Shown one piece after another: positions 1 through 7,084 of a stretch of DNA of 13,388 bases (the stretch's first letter is position 1; each line of letters starts with the position of its first letter). Source of the stretch: Bacteroidia bacterium (lineage in GTDB: Bacteria; Bacteroidota; Bacteroidia; Bacteroidales; UBA12481); NCBI GenBank assembly GCA_026391235.1, contig JAPLDV010000452.1:1-13388 (forward strand), written 5' to 3'. Below the pieces are notes generated by a model that was not told the origin of the DNA, did not search any database, and saw only the letters and a list, made by a program, of their open reading frames with translations. The translations under genes and the position numbers were made by a program.

Positions 1-796
1 CAAAGGTATTCACAAACCATATCTTCCGGTGATCAACATCAAACCTGATTATTTCCAGTTGCCCGATATCGAGCTGAGCAGTGATAATTCCATTGATGAT
101 AATTTCTACCGGGATTTCATAGTATCTGGCTGCGGCTGTTACTAAATCAAGGTTGGAGCGGAAGTGCTTTTGGTAAACGGATTCCGGGAGATTCGGTAAA
201 TTACCGGCTACGCTACCGGCGGTGATCAGTGTTGCTTTTTTCTGCTGAATCCCTTTCATGATATACTCATTCAGCTCTTCTTCCGGAACAATGACTTTCG
301 AACCCGGAAGGATGTCATTAACAAAAAGTTCTGATATCTCCCGGATCGATTCGCCTACTACATCGGTATGATCGGCCCGGAAATTGGATAAAATGGTTAG
401 TCCGGGCTTTAACAGCTTACAGGTTTCAACTTTATGATTATCTGGGTGAATACTCATGATCTCGGTAATCACGCACTCAACATTGAGTTTAACCGCTTTG
501 GCGATCAGTCGTTTTTGTTCGAGAATGGTGATTAATCCCTTTCTCCTGATTTTCTCCAGGGTGCCATCCGGAAGGATATAAGTGGCTTCGGAGCCGGTAG
601 TTTTGGCGAGGATTTTTATTCCATGGGCCCTGAAAACCGATGCCAGGGTTCGCACGATGCTGGTTTTCCCGCGGGTACCGGAAACGGTGATACGGATGGG
701 GATCCGGTTTATCTGCCGGTTGTAGAGGATTGATTCCGCTACCAGGTATATCAGAAGCAGGCACGATAAACAGAGGAGCAGCAGGAAACCGGTCAT
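1..796 (-). CDS. pgsB: PgsB/CapB-type Mur-ligase-fold ligase, partial (C-terminus off left edge)
   Basis: This frame is open from an ATG at 796 to the left edge, about 265 codons, with no stop. Residues 3-20 form a hydrophobic N-terminal segment. A P-loop G40-TRGKTS follows, then KTTGSEA at 65-71, EIMSIHPD at 112-119 and DHTDVVG at 142-148. That order and spacing match what I recall of Bacillus PgsB/CapB (GIRGKS, KTTGTDA, ECMAVNPD, DHMDVMG). In that family the ATP-dependent enzyme joins glutamate units into poly-gamma-glutamate at the membrane with PgsC and PgsA. The start lies one base after the stop of the transglutaminase-like gene, and an AGAGGA sequence sits just upstream, so the two are probably translationally coupled. 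The partner pgsC/pgsA genes would lie beyond the left edge and cannot be seen. The family assignment is strong; the polymer made is inference. Confidence 0.88.
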   Translation of the reverse strand, partial: MTGFLLLLCLSCLLLIYLVAESILYNRQINRIPIRITVSGTRGKTSIVRTLASVFRAHGIKILAKTTGSEATYILPDGTLEKIRRKGLITILEQKRLIAKAVKLNVECVITEIMSIHPDNHKVETCKLLKPGLTILSNFRADHTDVVGESIREISELFVNDILPGSKVIVPEEELNEYIMKGIQQKKATLITAGSVAGNLPNLPESVYQKHFRSNLDLVTAAARYYEIPVEIIINGIITAQLDIGQLEIIRFDVDHRKIWFVNTF

Positions 797-797
797 T

Positions 798-1418
798 TTA
801 TTCCTCTGGTTTAAACAGACCTTCTTCGTTGGCCCCAAGGAAAACGGCATCCATCAGCTTTTGATCAACGCGCTGGAGCTGTTCGATGGATTCGGCATCC
901 AGAACAGGGTAGTGATGGATACCGGTGAGATAATCGCCAATATATTCAAGATCGGAATCGGTTTGAGACCAATTTTTCTTATCGAACCTTATCAGGCTCA
1001 CCGGCCTGGAATATGAACGTAACGATTTGTCGCCCAGGATATTGCAATAAAAATCGAAAAACGACATGATCAGTTCCCTGACCGATCTGTAAACAGGCTC
1101 CCGGTAGCGCAGTACGGTAGTATTTGATTTGGCGATAGCACCCCAATGGTTGCGAATTTTAAAAACGGCAATCACGTGATCGTCATCGTTTTCGGAAATC
1201 ATGTCCAGGATCAGTGGTTTAAATCCGAGCTCGCGCAACATCGCCGCAGCAAAAAGCGCACCTTCGAAACAGTGCGCTTTTTGGTCTGTGATTACCAAAC
1301 GCGGAGATCGGCACTCCGCGTTTGGGTTGTATGGTAAGGAATCCAGAAAAAGCTGGATATCGTATGGCTTTTTAAACTGACGGATGAACTCTAGCTCGGT
1401 TTTGGTCCACATGGTCAT
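798..1418 (-). CDS. Transglutaminase-like cysteine-protease-fold protein, coupled to pgsB
   Basis: A 206-residue soluble protein without a signal peptide or membrane segment. The recognisable core is a buried Cys in KAHCFEGA (C50), followed by an Ala-rich helix ending in LRELG, then DDDH (H81) leading a beta strand, and NHWGAIAKSN at 90-99. A Cys at a helix start followed about 30 residues later by a His in a strand is the transglutaminase/NlpC-like layout. The third catalytic residue is not obvious. The protein resembles an uncharacterised conserved family, so the reaction is unknown. Two in-frame ATGs (1418 and 1412) are possible; I chose the first. The gene fills the space between a heptamer repeat array (1423-1464) and the PgsB-like gene, which starts one base past its stop. 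That suggests a role with the PgsB product, for example cleaving or transferring gamma-glutamyl bonds, but this is inference. Confidence 0.75.
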   Translation of the reverse strand: MTMWTKTELEFIRQFKKPYDIQLFLDSLPYNPNAECRSPRLVITDQKAHCFEGALFAAAMLRELGFKPLILDMISENDDDHVIAVFKIRNHWGAIAKSNTTVLRYREPVYRSVRELIMSFFDFYCNILGDKSLRSYSRPVSLIRFDKKNWSQTDSDLEYIGDYLTGIHHYPVLDAESIEQLQRVDQKLMDAVFLGANEEGLFKPEE

Positions 1419-1422
1419 TTCA

Positions 1423-1464
1423 TCGGGTGTCGGGTGTCGGGTATCGGAAACCAGATATCAGGTA
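1423..1464. repeat. Heptamer tandem array, TCGGGTA family (6 units)
   Basis: Six consecutive 7-bp units read on the plus strand as TCGGGTG, TCGGGTG, TCGGGTA, TCGGAAA, CCAGATA and TCAGGTA. They occupy nearly all of the 49-bp gap between the thioredoxin stop codon (1468-1470) and the transglutaminase-like start (1418). The same unit recurs at 3157-3191. The period of seven cannot keep a reading frame, and the unit is too short for CRISPR. Confidence 0.8.
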
Positions 1465-1467
1465 CGG

Positions 1468-2010
1468 TTAGCGGGCAAATTTTTTGGCAATTATGGCGAG
1501 TTCTGTATCGGTAAGTGAAGTGGTTTTTTTCAGGAGTTTGACGAAATAGTCCACTTCACCGGGATCGGCCGGACAACCGGTATTTGCCTTGATTTTTTTC
1601 CCGGTTTTCTTATCCGTGGCTGGCATCCTGGAATCGCCCAGCAATTTGCCTTTGGCATTAAAAATCAACCAAAAGGGAATCCCCTGTTTGTCACCGTTGT
1701 GCTTAACCATGAATTCCTGAGCTCCAGGATTCTCAAGATTCTTTTTATTTGGCACTTCCTGAACCACTAAATGCTTGATCACGAAATTCTTGTCGAATAG
1801 CGGCTTAAGCTCCGGCATATTCATGATAGAGTCCATGCGCTTGCACCAACTGCACCAGGATGCATGGAAAATGACAAATACCTTCTTGTTTTCCTTTGAA
1901 GCCAGTGCATAGGCATCATCCATGATTTTGGCGGCAGGCAGAACCTGTTCCTGAGCAAAAGCTCCGGTTATCAGACCGAGCGACAACAACAAGCTGAATA
2001 CAACTTTCAT
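1468..2010 (-). CDS. Exported thioredoxin-family protein
   Basis: A 180-residue protein with a Sec signal peptide (about 1-19, ending AFA before Gln20), so it should act in the periplasm. The thioredoxin fold is shown by the active site W52-C-S-W-C56-K and the cis-proline in GIPFW (P112). The body resembles the thioredoxin-like families with a WCSWCK-type active site that are common in Bacteroidota. An insertion rich in Lys, Gly and Pro follows (roughly 125-150) and contains a third Cys. It would reduce or exchange disulfides. It starts 7 nt after the exported rubrerythrin stop, in one operon with that gene and a DUF2231-type membrane protein, so it may pass electrons to the rubrerythrin or repair oxidised periplasmic proteins. 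That partnership is inference; the fold and export are clear. Confidence 0.88.
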   Translation of the reverse strand: MKVVFSLLLSLGLITGAFAQEQVLPAAKIMDDAYALASKENKKVFVIFHASWCSWCKRMDSIMNMPELKPLFDKNFVIKHLVVQEVPNKKNLENPGAQEFMVKHNGDKQGIPFWLIFNAKGKLLGDSRMPATDKKTGKKIKANTGCPADPGEVDYFVKLLKKTTSLTDTELAIIAKKFAR

Positions 2011-2017
2011 GTTAATT

Positions 2018-2638
2018 TTATTTAAAAACTACAAATTTTGCCTTTGGTGTCTGGCAGAAATCGCACACGCCCTTAACTGAATTGACATTGTAAGTATTCC
2101 CGCAAACCGGGCAGACATACCACTCACCTGGAAATGATTTCTCGGTTCCGGCTTTCACTGCTTCAAGGGCTTTCTTATAAAAGCTGTTATGCTTTTTTTC
2201 GGTATCCATGGCCCAGGTGAATGATTTTTTTGCACCATTCTCTTTTTCTGTCACTGCCGACTTGATAAAATCCGGATACATGGTTGTCATTTCATAAGTT
2301 TCACCCTTACTGGCATCTACCAGGTTTTCGGCTGTTGTTTTTACCTCAAATTTGCCAATTTCAGGATCGCCAACCGTTTCGCCCAGTTTGATCAAAACCT
2401 TTTTGTGATTGCCAGCGTGTACTGTTTCGGCTTTCGAAGTAGCCATGAACATTTTTGCTATGTTGTTCAGGCCCTCTTTTTTAGATGCTTCGGCGAACTT
2501 GGCATATTTCGCACTTGCGGTGGATTCGCCGTTATAAGCGGCTTTCAATCCTTCGATGGATTTTACAGGTTTTGTTTGTCCAAAACCGAAAATGGAGAAA
2601 ACGCCAAGAATAATCAGGCTTAACAAAGATTTTTTCAT
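2018..2638 (-). CDS. Exported rubrerythrin (signal peptide, diiron domain, rubredoxin tail)
   Basis: A 206-residue rubrerythrin with an added N-terminal signal peptide (1-20, hydrophobic core, ending GFG before Gln21). The ferritin-like diiron domain keeps the expected ligands: E38 in NGES, E71 and H74 in AETVH, E113 and E116 in GETYE, and E147 with H150 in TEKKH. The C-terminal rubredoxin-like domain has C176-PVC179 and C192-DFC195 for one iron. Rubrerythrins reduce hydrogen peroxide with electrons from rubredoxin or flavoproteins and protect anaerobes; most known ones are cytoplasmic. The signal peptide predicts a periplasmic enzyme, so an electron donor outside the cytoplasm is needed. Neighbours are a membrane protein 36 nt upstream and an exported thioredoxin 7 nt downstream, both candidate donors. 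Domain assignment is very secure; the electron path is inference. Confidence 0.93.
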   Translation of the reverse strand: MKKSLLSLIILGVFSIFGFGQTKPVKSIEGLKAAYNGESTASAKYAKFAEASKKEGLNNIAKMFMATSKAETVHAGNHKKVLIKLGETVGDPEIGKFEVKTTAENLVDASKGETYEMTTMYPDFIKSAVTEKENGAKKSFTWAMDTEKKHNSFYKKALEAVKAGTEKSFPGEWYVCPVCGNTYNVNSVKGVCDFCQTPKAKFVVFK

Positions 2639-2674
2639 GTCAGATAATTTAGGTTAAACATATACGGAAATTAA

Positions 2675-3106
2675 TCAAAGTCCCATCATATAATCCATTA
2701 CCATTGTTCCGCCCAGGAATCCCGTGACTGCTACGCTTGCTGCACCCAGGAAGTAAAGTACGAAAACCAGCCATTGATAGACTGGTTTTTCATTTTTGAA
2801 AACCAGAACACCAACGCGGATCAACGTACCGATGGTCATGATTAGCAATGTTACCAGAGCAAGGGTTTCATGGCGGGTAAAGATCTCAACTATTGAACCT
2901 TCAGTTGGTTCAGCGGTAAAAAGATGTCCGGTTAGGAATGCCGCGCCGGCACCCAAAGTACCGAGTACCATCAGATATAAACCAGTCTTTGACAGGCATT
3001 TTTCTTTCCTGAAAAACAGAAAAAGTACGTCGGCCAGAAAACCTACAAGGATGAGTGCAACCGGAAAGTGCACAATCATCGGATGAAAATGTGCTGTATT
3101 AAACAT
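2675..3106 (-). CDS. DUF2231-type four-helix membrane protein
   Basis: A 143-residue integral membrane protein with four hydrophobic helices (about 10-32, 42-63, 80-103 and 110-138). The N-terminal HFHPMIVHFPVAL motif (H6, H8, H13) is typical of DUF2231 proteins, and there are further histidines at H61 (TGH) and H79 (RHE). The function of the family is not established. Histidines at helix ends could bind haem or metal, which would fit an electron-transfer role. It is the first gene of a tight cluster with the exported rubrerythrin and thioredoxin, so it may supply electrons across the inner membrane to the periplasmic peroxidase. That role is inference. A heptamer repeat array and a near-consensus -7 element (3136-3143) lie upstream, suggesting the redox operon starts here. 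Confidence 0.82.
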   Translation of the reverse strand: MFNTAHFHPMIVHFPVALILVGFLADVLFLFFRKEKCLSKTGLYLMVLGTLGAGAAFLTGHLFTAEPTEGSIVEIFTRHETLALVTLLIMTIGTLIRVGVLVFKNEKPVYQWLVFVLYFLGAASVAVTGFLGGTMVMDYMMGL

Positions 3107-3135
3107 CGGATTTAAATTATTAGTCTGTTTGAGGC

Positions 3136-3143
3136 TAAAGATA
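3136..3143 (-). promoter_or_regulatory. Possible -7 element for the DUF2231-rubrerythrin-thioredoxin operon
   Basis: On the minus strand this reads TATCTTTA, one mismatch from the Bacteroidota TAnnTTTG element, 29 nt upstream of the DUF2231 start codon. No clear -33 TTTG lies at the expected distance, so support is weak. An eight-T run sits just upstream (minus strand). Confidence 0.35.
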
Positions 3144-3156
3144 CAAAAAAAAGGTT

Positions 3157-3191
3157 TCGGGTATCGGGTTTTGGGTATCAGGTATCGGGTT
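3157..3191. repeat. Heptamer tandem array, TCGGGTA family (5 units)
   Basis: Five 7-bp units on the plus strand: TCGGGTA, TCGGGTT, TTGGGTA, TCAGGTA, TCGGGTT. The last base is the first base of the transporter's stop codon (3191-3193), so in gene sense the array begins at the stop. The unit matches the array at 1423-1464, about 1.7 kb away. In gene sense an eight-T run follows it. Confidence 0.8.
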
Positions 3192-4474
3192 TACAACTTC
3201 ACAGGTGTCATCCGTGGCATGATGATCTGGACCACACCAAGTGCAACAAGGTATACACAGCCGGCGACGAGGAAGGCATAAACATATCCATGCGGACCAG
3301 CATCGGTGAGGACTTTACCCAGTGCGAAGTTAGCGATGATACCGGAAGCCGCGCCCCACATACCGCCGATACCTACAACGGAGGCCACGGCCTGCTTGGG
3401 AAAAACGTCGGATACCAGTGTGAAAACGTTGGCCGACCAGGCCTGATGCGCAGCAGCTGCAAGGGCAATAAGCAGTACAGCAACCCACTGATTTGAAACA
3501 ATCGGGGCCATAGTCACGGGTAATACGAGAACAGAACAAATCAGTAAGGTGATTGTCCGGGCTTTATTCACCGTCCAGCCTCGTTTGATAAAGGCTCCCG
3601 ACAGGTATCCGCCGAAAATACTTCCCACATCGGCAATTAGATAGATAATGATCAATGGGAGAGCAAGGCCCTTGAGTTCCAGCCCAAACCGGGCATTCAG
3701 GAAAAATCCTCCCCAGAACAAATAAAACCACCATACCGCATCAGCAGTTTTGGCTGCGGCAAATGCCCAGGTTTCCTTTACAGGCAGCAGGTTTCTCCAT
3801 GGGATCTTCTCTATGACCGGTTCCGGGGGGTCACTCAGGATATGCCGAAGCTCCGATGGTGATACTTTAGGATGAAGTTCGGGTTTCCGATAAGTCCGGT
3901 TCCACAGGATAATCCAAATGAGACTGAAAACCGCTGTTACCAGGAAGGCATATTGCCAGTTGGTGCCATCGCTCATCACAATCAGCGGAATGAACAGCGG
4001 GGCAATGATTGCTCCAACGTTGGTGCCTGCATTAAAAATACCGCTGGCGAATGCTCTTTCCCTGCGCGGGAACCATTCTGCAACGGTTTTAATGGCCGAA
4101 GGGAAGTTCCCTGCTTCGCCAATACCCAGTCCGAACCGTGCGGCGGCAAAGCCCATCCAGCCCATTCCCCTGGTTACCGCGGCATGCAGCATGGCGAAAA
4201 TACTCCAGATAGCGATCGACAAAGTATACCCTTTTTTGGTGCCAAGCTTGTCGATAATGCCACCCATCGATAATAACCCGATGGCATAGGCAACCTGAAA
4301 TGAAATGGTAATGTGGGCATAATCCTTAACCGTCCAGCCAAATACATTGTCGCGCAGGGTCGGACCCAATACTCCGAGGATACTACGGTCGATGTAGTTT
4401 ATGGTAGTGGCCATAAACAGAAGCGCGAGTATTCGCCATCGGTAATTGCCGATCTTTTCAGGAGTTAAAGTCAT
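3191..4474 (-). CDS. MFS anion:cation symporter, hexuronate transporter (ExuT)-like
   Basis: A 427-residue protein with about 12 hydrophobic segments, the usual length for the major facilitator superfamily. Signature stretches are TTINYIDR near residues 23-30, a loop IDKLGTKKG between helices 2 and 3, and the GEAGNFPSAIKTVAEWFP block near 118-135 followed by RRERAFASGIFNAG. These are typical of the anion:cation symporter family that imports hexuronates and other sugar acids with protons. The substrate cannot be fixed from sequence; galacturonate or glucuronate are the best guesses. It starts 3 nt after the stop of the exported nitroreductase, so the two are cotranscribed. No uronate catabolic genes are in the window. 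The stop codon abuts a heptamer repeat array. Confidence 0.85.
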   Translation of the reverse strand: MTLTPEKIGNYRWRILALLFMATTINYIDRSILGVLGPTLRDNVFGWTVKDYAHITISFQVAYAIGLLSMGGIIDKLGTKKGYTLSIAIWSIFAMLHAAVTRGMGWMGFAAARFGLGIGEAGNFPSAIKTVAEWFPRRERAFASGIFNAGTNVGAIIAPLFIPLIVMSDGTNWQYAFLVTAVFSLIWIILWNRTYRKPELHPKVSPSELRHILSDPPEPVIEKIPWRNLLPVKETWAFAAAKTADAVWWFYLFWGGFFLNARFGLELKGLALPLIIIYLIADVGSIFGGYLSGAFIKRGWTVNKARTITLLICSVLVLPVTMAPIVSNQWVAVLLIALAAAAHQAWSANVFTLVSDVFPKQAVASVVGIGGMWGAASGIIANFALGKVLTDAGPHGYVYAFLVAGCVYLVALGVVQIIMPRMTPVKL

Positions 4475-4477
4475 ATT

Positions 4478-5128
4478 TTAGTTTTTAGGATGTCCGACAG
4501 TTTGAGCTACGATAATTCTTTGGTTGGGAGTCAGCTCCATCGCTTTGTGGAGTTCGGGTATATCCAGCCAGCCCCTGACCACACAAGCCAGTTTCTCTGA
4601 GGCACAATAGAGATAAACGTTCTGGGCCATGAACCCGGTGTTGATATTTGAAGTGTTGAGCGATTCAGGACCGGCCTTTTCCGGATCCCTGATCCCGGCT
4701 TTTGCAAGGTCGGCAACAAATATCAGATTTACCGCTGCAATACCAACAAAGTCCTGCTTGCCGGTCACTGCCCGGATATCGCGGTTGTGTATTTGCTTAA
4801 GCAGATGGGACTCTGGTACATACAGGTATAATCCTGATTCCAGTGCTATGTACACCGACATTTCCTGCTTGTTATTGGATGAAGGGGCGGTATGTTTTCC
4901 CTCCCCGGGCCGGTTAATGCCCCATGCAGCCCAGAGCAGATTGGACAATTGCTCATCAGTAAGGTTACGGCTATCGTATTCCCGGGTGCTGGCCCGGTCA
5001 TTCAGGGCCTGCATCAGCGGAACGCCTCCCTTTTTATCGGGATCCGGCAATTTAATATCCTGTGCAAGGGTAGATAAGCTCATGGCAATCAAAATTAATG
5101 CTGTTGAAATAAAGTGGATTGTTTTCAT
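4478..5128 (-). CDS. Exported nitroreductase-family flavoprotein
   Basis: A 216-residue protein with a signal peptide (about 1-22, ending STLA before Gln23). The nitroreductase fold is indicated by R45-ASTR-49 near the N-terminus, the usual FMN phosphate-binding region, then LSNLLWAAWGINR, a TAPSSNNKQE segment that resembles the T-PSA-N-Q stretch of SagB-like members, and a C-terminal CVVRGW ... QTVGHPK block. Family members use FMN to reduce nitro groups, quinones or other acceptors with NAD(P)H, which is not available in the periplasm, so an exported form must use another donor or do another reaction. It lies 3 nt upstream of the MFS transporter gene and 132 nt after the M14 peptidase-like gene. 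The family is confident; substrate and donor are unknown. Confidence 0.84.
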   Translation of the reverse strand: MKTIHFISTALILIAMSLSTLAQDIKLPDPDKKGGVPLMQALNDRASTREYDSRNLTDEQLSNLLWAAWGINRPGEGKHTAPSSNNKQEMSVYIALESGLYLYVPESHLLKQIHNRDIRAVTGKQDFVGIAAVNLIFVADLAKAGIRDPEKAGPESLNTSNINTGFMAQNVYLYCASEKLACVVRGWLDIPELHKAMELTPNQRIIVAQTVGHPKN

Positions 5129-5172
5129 CGCATGGAAAGGTTGTATTTAAAGTCAATAATAATAAAAATTTA

Positions 5173-5261
5173 GGGCTCTGGCCTCAGGGCGCAATAGAAA
5201 TATGAAGTAGGAATTTGAGACTTTTCCCTTACTTGTGCCTTGCGCCTTGAGCCTTGTGCCT
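5173..5261. repeat. Imperfect inverted repeat flanking the nitroreductase upstream region
   Basis: The left arm 5173-5194 contains CTCAGGGCGCAA (5183-5194) and the right arm contains TTGCGCCTTGAG (5240-5251). They pair over 12 bp with one mismatch (a G-U pair in plus-strand RNA), with a 45-nt loop. Pairing decays further out. The right arm coincides with the CTTGNGC heptamer array. There is no T-run typical of an intrinsic terminator. Confidence 0.5.
5232..5259. repeat. Heptamer tandem array, CTTGNGC family (4 units)
   Basis: Four exact 7-bp units on the plus strand: CTTGTGC, CTTGCGC, CTTGAGC, CTTGTGC. The array ends one base before the stop codon (5261-5263) of the M14 peptidase-like gene. 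The sequence family differs from the TCGGGTA arrays, but period, size and position at a stop codon are the same. Confidence 0.8.
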
Positions 5262-6910
5262 TAAATCTCCGTGTTCACCTTAATCACCGGGTACGCCACT
5301 CCGCCCTTTTCAACCCCGGTCTTCTTCAGGTATTCATCAAAATAGTTCCAGTATACGAGTCCGTCATCGGATTGGGGTTCCATCAGGTAAAAGATCAGCC
5401 AGGCAAGCGGCTGGGCCATATCTACATAAAAAGAGCCGGCCGGAATGGTCTTTTTCACCCGTTTGAAGTCCCCCTCAAGAGTTACTGCTTTATGGCCGCC
5501 ATATCCTTCTCGCTCCGACTGTGAGAATTTACTAATGATGTATTCGTCTCCCTCAATCTTAACCTTCTTTTGGACCTTCTTAACGACTATTCCGTGCTCT
5601 TCCAGTTTCCGGGCAACACCTGTCAATTCTGCAGGAAAAACGTACGTACGCGGAACCGTGCTTAGTTTTGTGGGAACAAAATGATTTGAATGTTTAACAT
5701 TTTCAAGCCAGTTCAGGTTGCCGGTTGCTCGGTTTCTCTTTCTGCCATTGGCATCGGTATAAGGAACAGTTTCACGGATAAGCATTCGTACGGGATCCTG
5801 CTCAGGGGCCAGGTCGTAGTTAACACCCCTTTGGATCTTTCCGGCTCCCGTTTTAATAATTTCAATAGTCTCCTGATCAGCTTTTGCCAATAACGCTGTA
5901 ACCTCCTTAGCATGGATTCCGGTGTATTCCAAAACGCTTACCAGCAAATAATAATTCGATAAAATTCGTTTTTCGAACAGCTCATGAGGGAAAGCCTCGC
6001 TCAGGATACCCATGCGATTGCGAAGTCCTACATAATTTGCAATATATCTGGGCAGATGGTCGTAAGCGGTAAACGTTGGCTGTTCATTTGGCCGCATGCT
6101 GAGGTAACCATGCCAGAAAATATTTATTCCCGATTTGTCAAGCACGGTATGCATGGCATCTTTAAGGAGATCCATAGTGAAATTGGTTGGTTCCGGCATG
6201 CCGGCCGACTGGAATGATGGGGCAACGTTATCCATATAACCATGCCATGATCCGTTATCGGTGTGCAGGTCAATGAACAGTGCCGGATCCCAGCGGTGGA
6301 AAACTCCTTTCATAAGGCTTTTCATCTCAATGGCTTCCACCTTCATCCCCTCACGGTTCAGATCCAGGCCCTCTCCGCTGGCCCTCACACCAGTAAGTTT
6401 GGGACTCCCTTCCTGGGATGGGCGGTTGTTATCGGCGAACTTGTCATTGCCATCGGGGTTATAATTGGGGCAGAACATAACTATTTGATTATCTAGTAGA
6501 TTCTTCCTGGATCCAAAAGCAATGTCGCGCATCAGCTGCATCGATGCTTCCTTGCCTTCTACCTCACCGGCATGGATGTTTCCCTGAATATAAATGACCG
6601 GTTTCCCAGATGCTTCAGCCTCTTCAGGTGTGGTGATTTTTGGATTGGCCATGATTACAAGCAGCAGAGGATTACTCATCTTCGTTGTGCCAAATTGCTC
6701 AACGGAAACCAGCGGACAACCGGATCTCAGTGCCTCAATAAACTTCACAACATCTTCGTTATGTGAAGTTTCCATGTAGCTGGTTCTTTCGGCACGGGTC
6801 ATCAGCGCCTCATGGATGCCTGTGTGCTGGGCATTAACGGGAGAAAACGGGCAGAGAACGAAAAGAATCGAAAAGAAAAGAACGGAAAGAGAGGAGGATA
6901 TCGTTTTCAT
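5261..6910 (-). CDS. Exported M14-family zinc carboxypeptidase-like protein
   Basis: A 549-residue protein with a signal peptide (about 1-27, ending VNA before Gln28). The M14 peptidase signature is present: zinc ligands H113 and E116 in NIHAGEVEG, PNYNPDG at 148-154, substrate-binding DLNRE at 183-187, and a third zinc ligand H216 in DLHTDNG. A SEAFPHELF stretch near residue 310 may carry the catalytic glutamate. The C-terminal 200 residues are a less typical extension, probably beta-rich. It should cleave C-terminal residues from peptides, or act on a peptide-like substrate, in the periplasm or outside the cell. Its stop codon abuts a heptamer array. It is divergent from the ROK kinase gene, with a 174-bp shared upstream region. 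Confidence 0.88.
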   Translation of the reverse strand: MKTISSSLSVLFFSILFVLCPFSPVNAQHTGIHEALMTRAERTSYMETSHNEDVVKFIEALRSGCPLVSVEQFGTTKMSNPLLLVIMANPKITTPEEAEASGKPVIYIQGNIHAGEVEGKEASMQLMRDIAFGSRKNLLDNQIVMFCPNYNPDGNDKFADNNRPSQEGSPKLTGVRASGEGLDLNREGMKVEAIEMKSLMKGVFHRWDPALFIDLHTDNGSWHGYMDNVAPSFQSAGMPEPTNFTMDLLKDAMHTVLDKSGINIFWHGYLSMRPNEQPTFTAYDHLPRYIANYVGLRNRMGILSEAFPHELFEKRILSNYYLLVSVLEYTGIHAKEVTALLAKADQETIEIIKTGAGKIQRGVNYDLAPEQDPVRMLIRETVPYTDANGRKRNRATGNLNWLENVKHSNHFVPTKLSTVPRTYVFPAELTGVARKLEEHGIVVKKVQKKVKIEGDEYIISKFSQSEREGYGGHKAVTLEGDFKRVKKTIPAGSFYVDMAQPLAWLIFYLMEPQSDDGLVYWNYFDEYLKKTGVEKGGVAYPVIKVNTEI

Positions 6911-6947
6911 GATAAAACCATTTTACTGTGTCAGACAATAGGTCAGT

Positions 6948-6955
6948 CAAAGGTT
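6948..6955 (-). promoter_or_regulatory. Possible -7 element for the M14 peptidase-like gene
   Basis: Minus-strand AACCTTTG is one mismatch from TAnnTTTG, 37 nt upstream of the start codon. It lies in the 174-bp divergent region 6911-7084, where I see no other clear feature. On the plus strand of this region, TATTTTTA at 7038-7045 is a similarly weak -7 candidate for the ROK gene. Confidence 0.3.
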
Positions 6956-7084
6956 AACAAATATCAGAAGCGATTTTAGGTAATTCAATGTTGTAAAGCA
7001 AAAAAGAAACTGACAGCTCTACTAATGCATTATTGATTATTTTTAGCGTTCGAAAAACCAGATAAACCAAAAGATAGCCAAAAC

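Noticed and set aside
489..764. A 91-codon minus-strand open frame
   Set aside because: It overlaps the PgsB-like gene in another frame, whose P-loop and Mur-ligase motifs are clear in the frame starting at 796; the 91-codon frame resembles nothing.
1423..1464. Heptamer arrays considered as CRISPR
   Set aside because: The units are 7 bp with no spacers, and no cas genes are nearby.
4531..4719. Short overlapping frames inside the nitroreductase, MFS, peptidase and trpB genes
   Set aside because: They are alternative frames of well-supported genes, with no family features or start signals.
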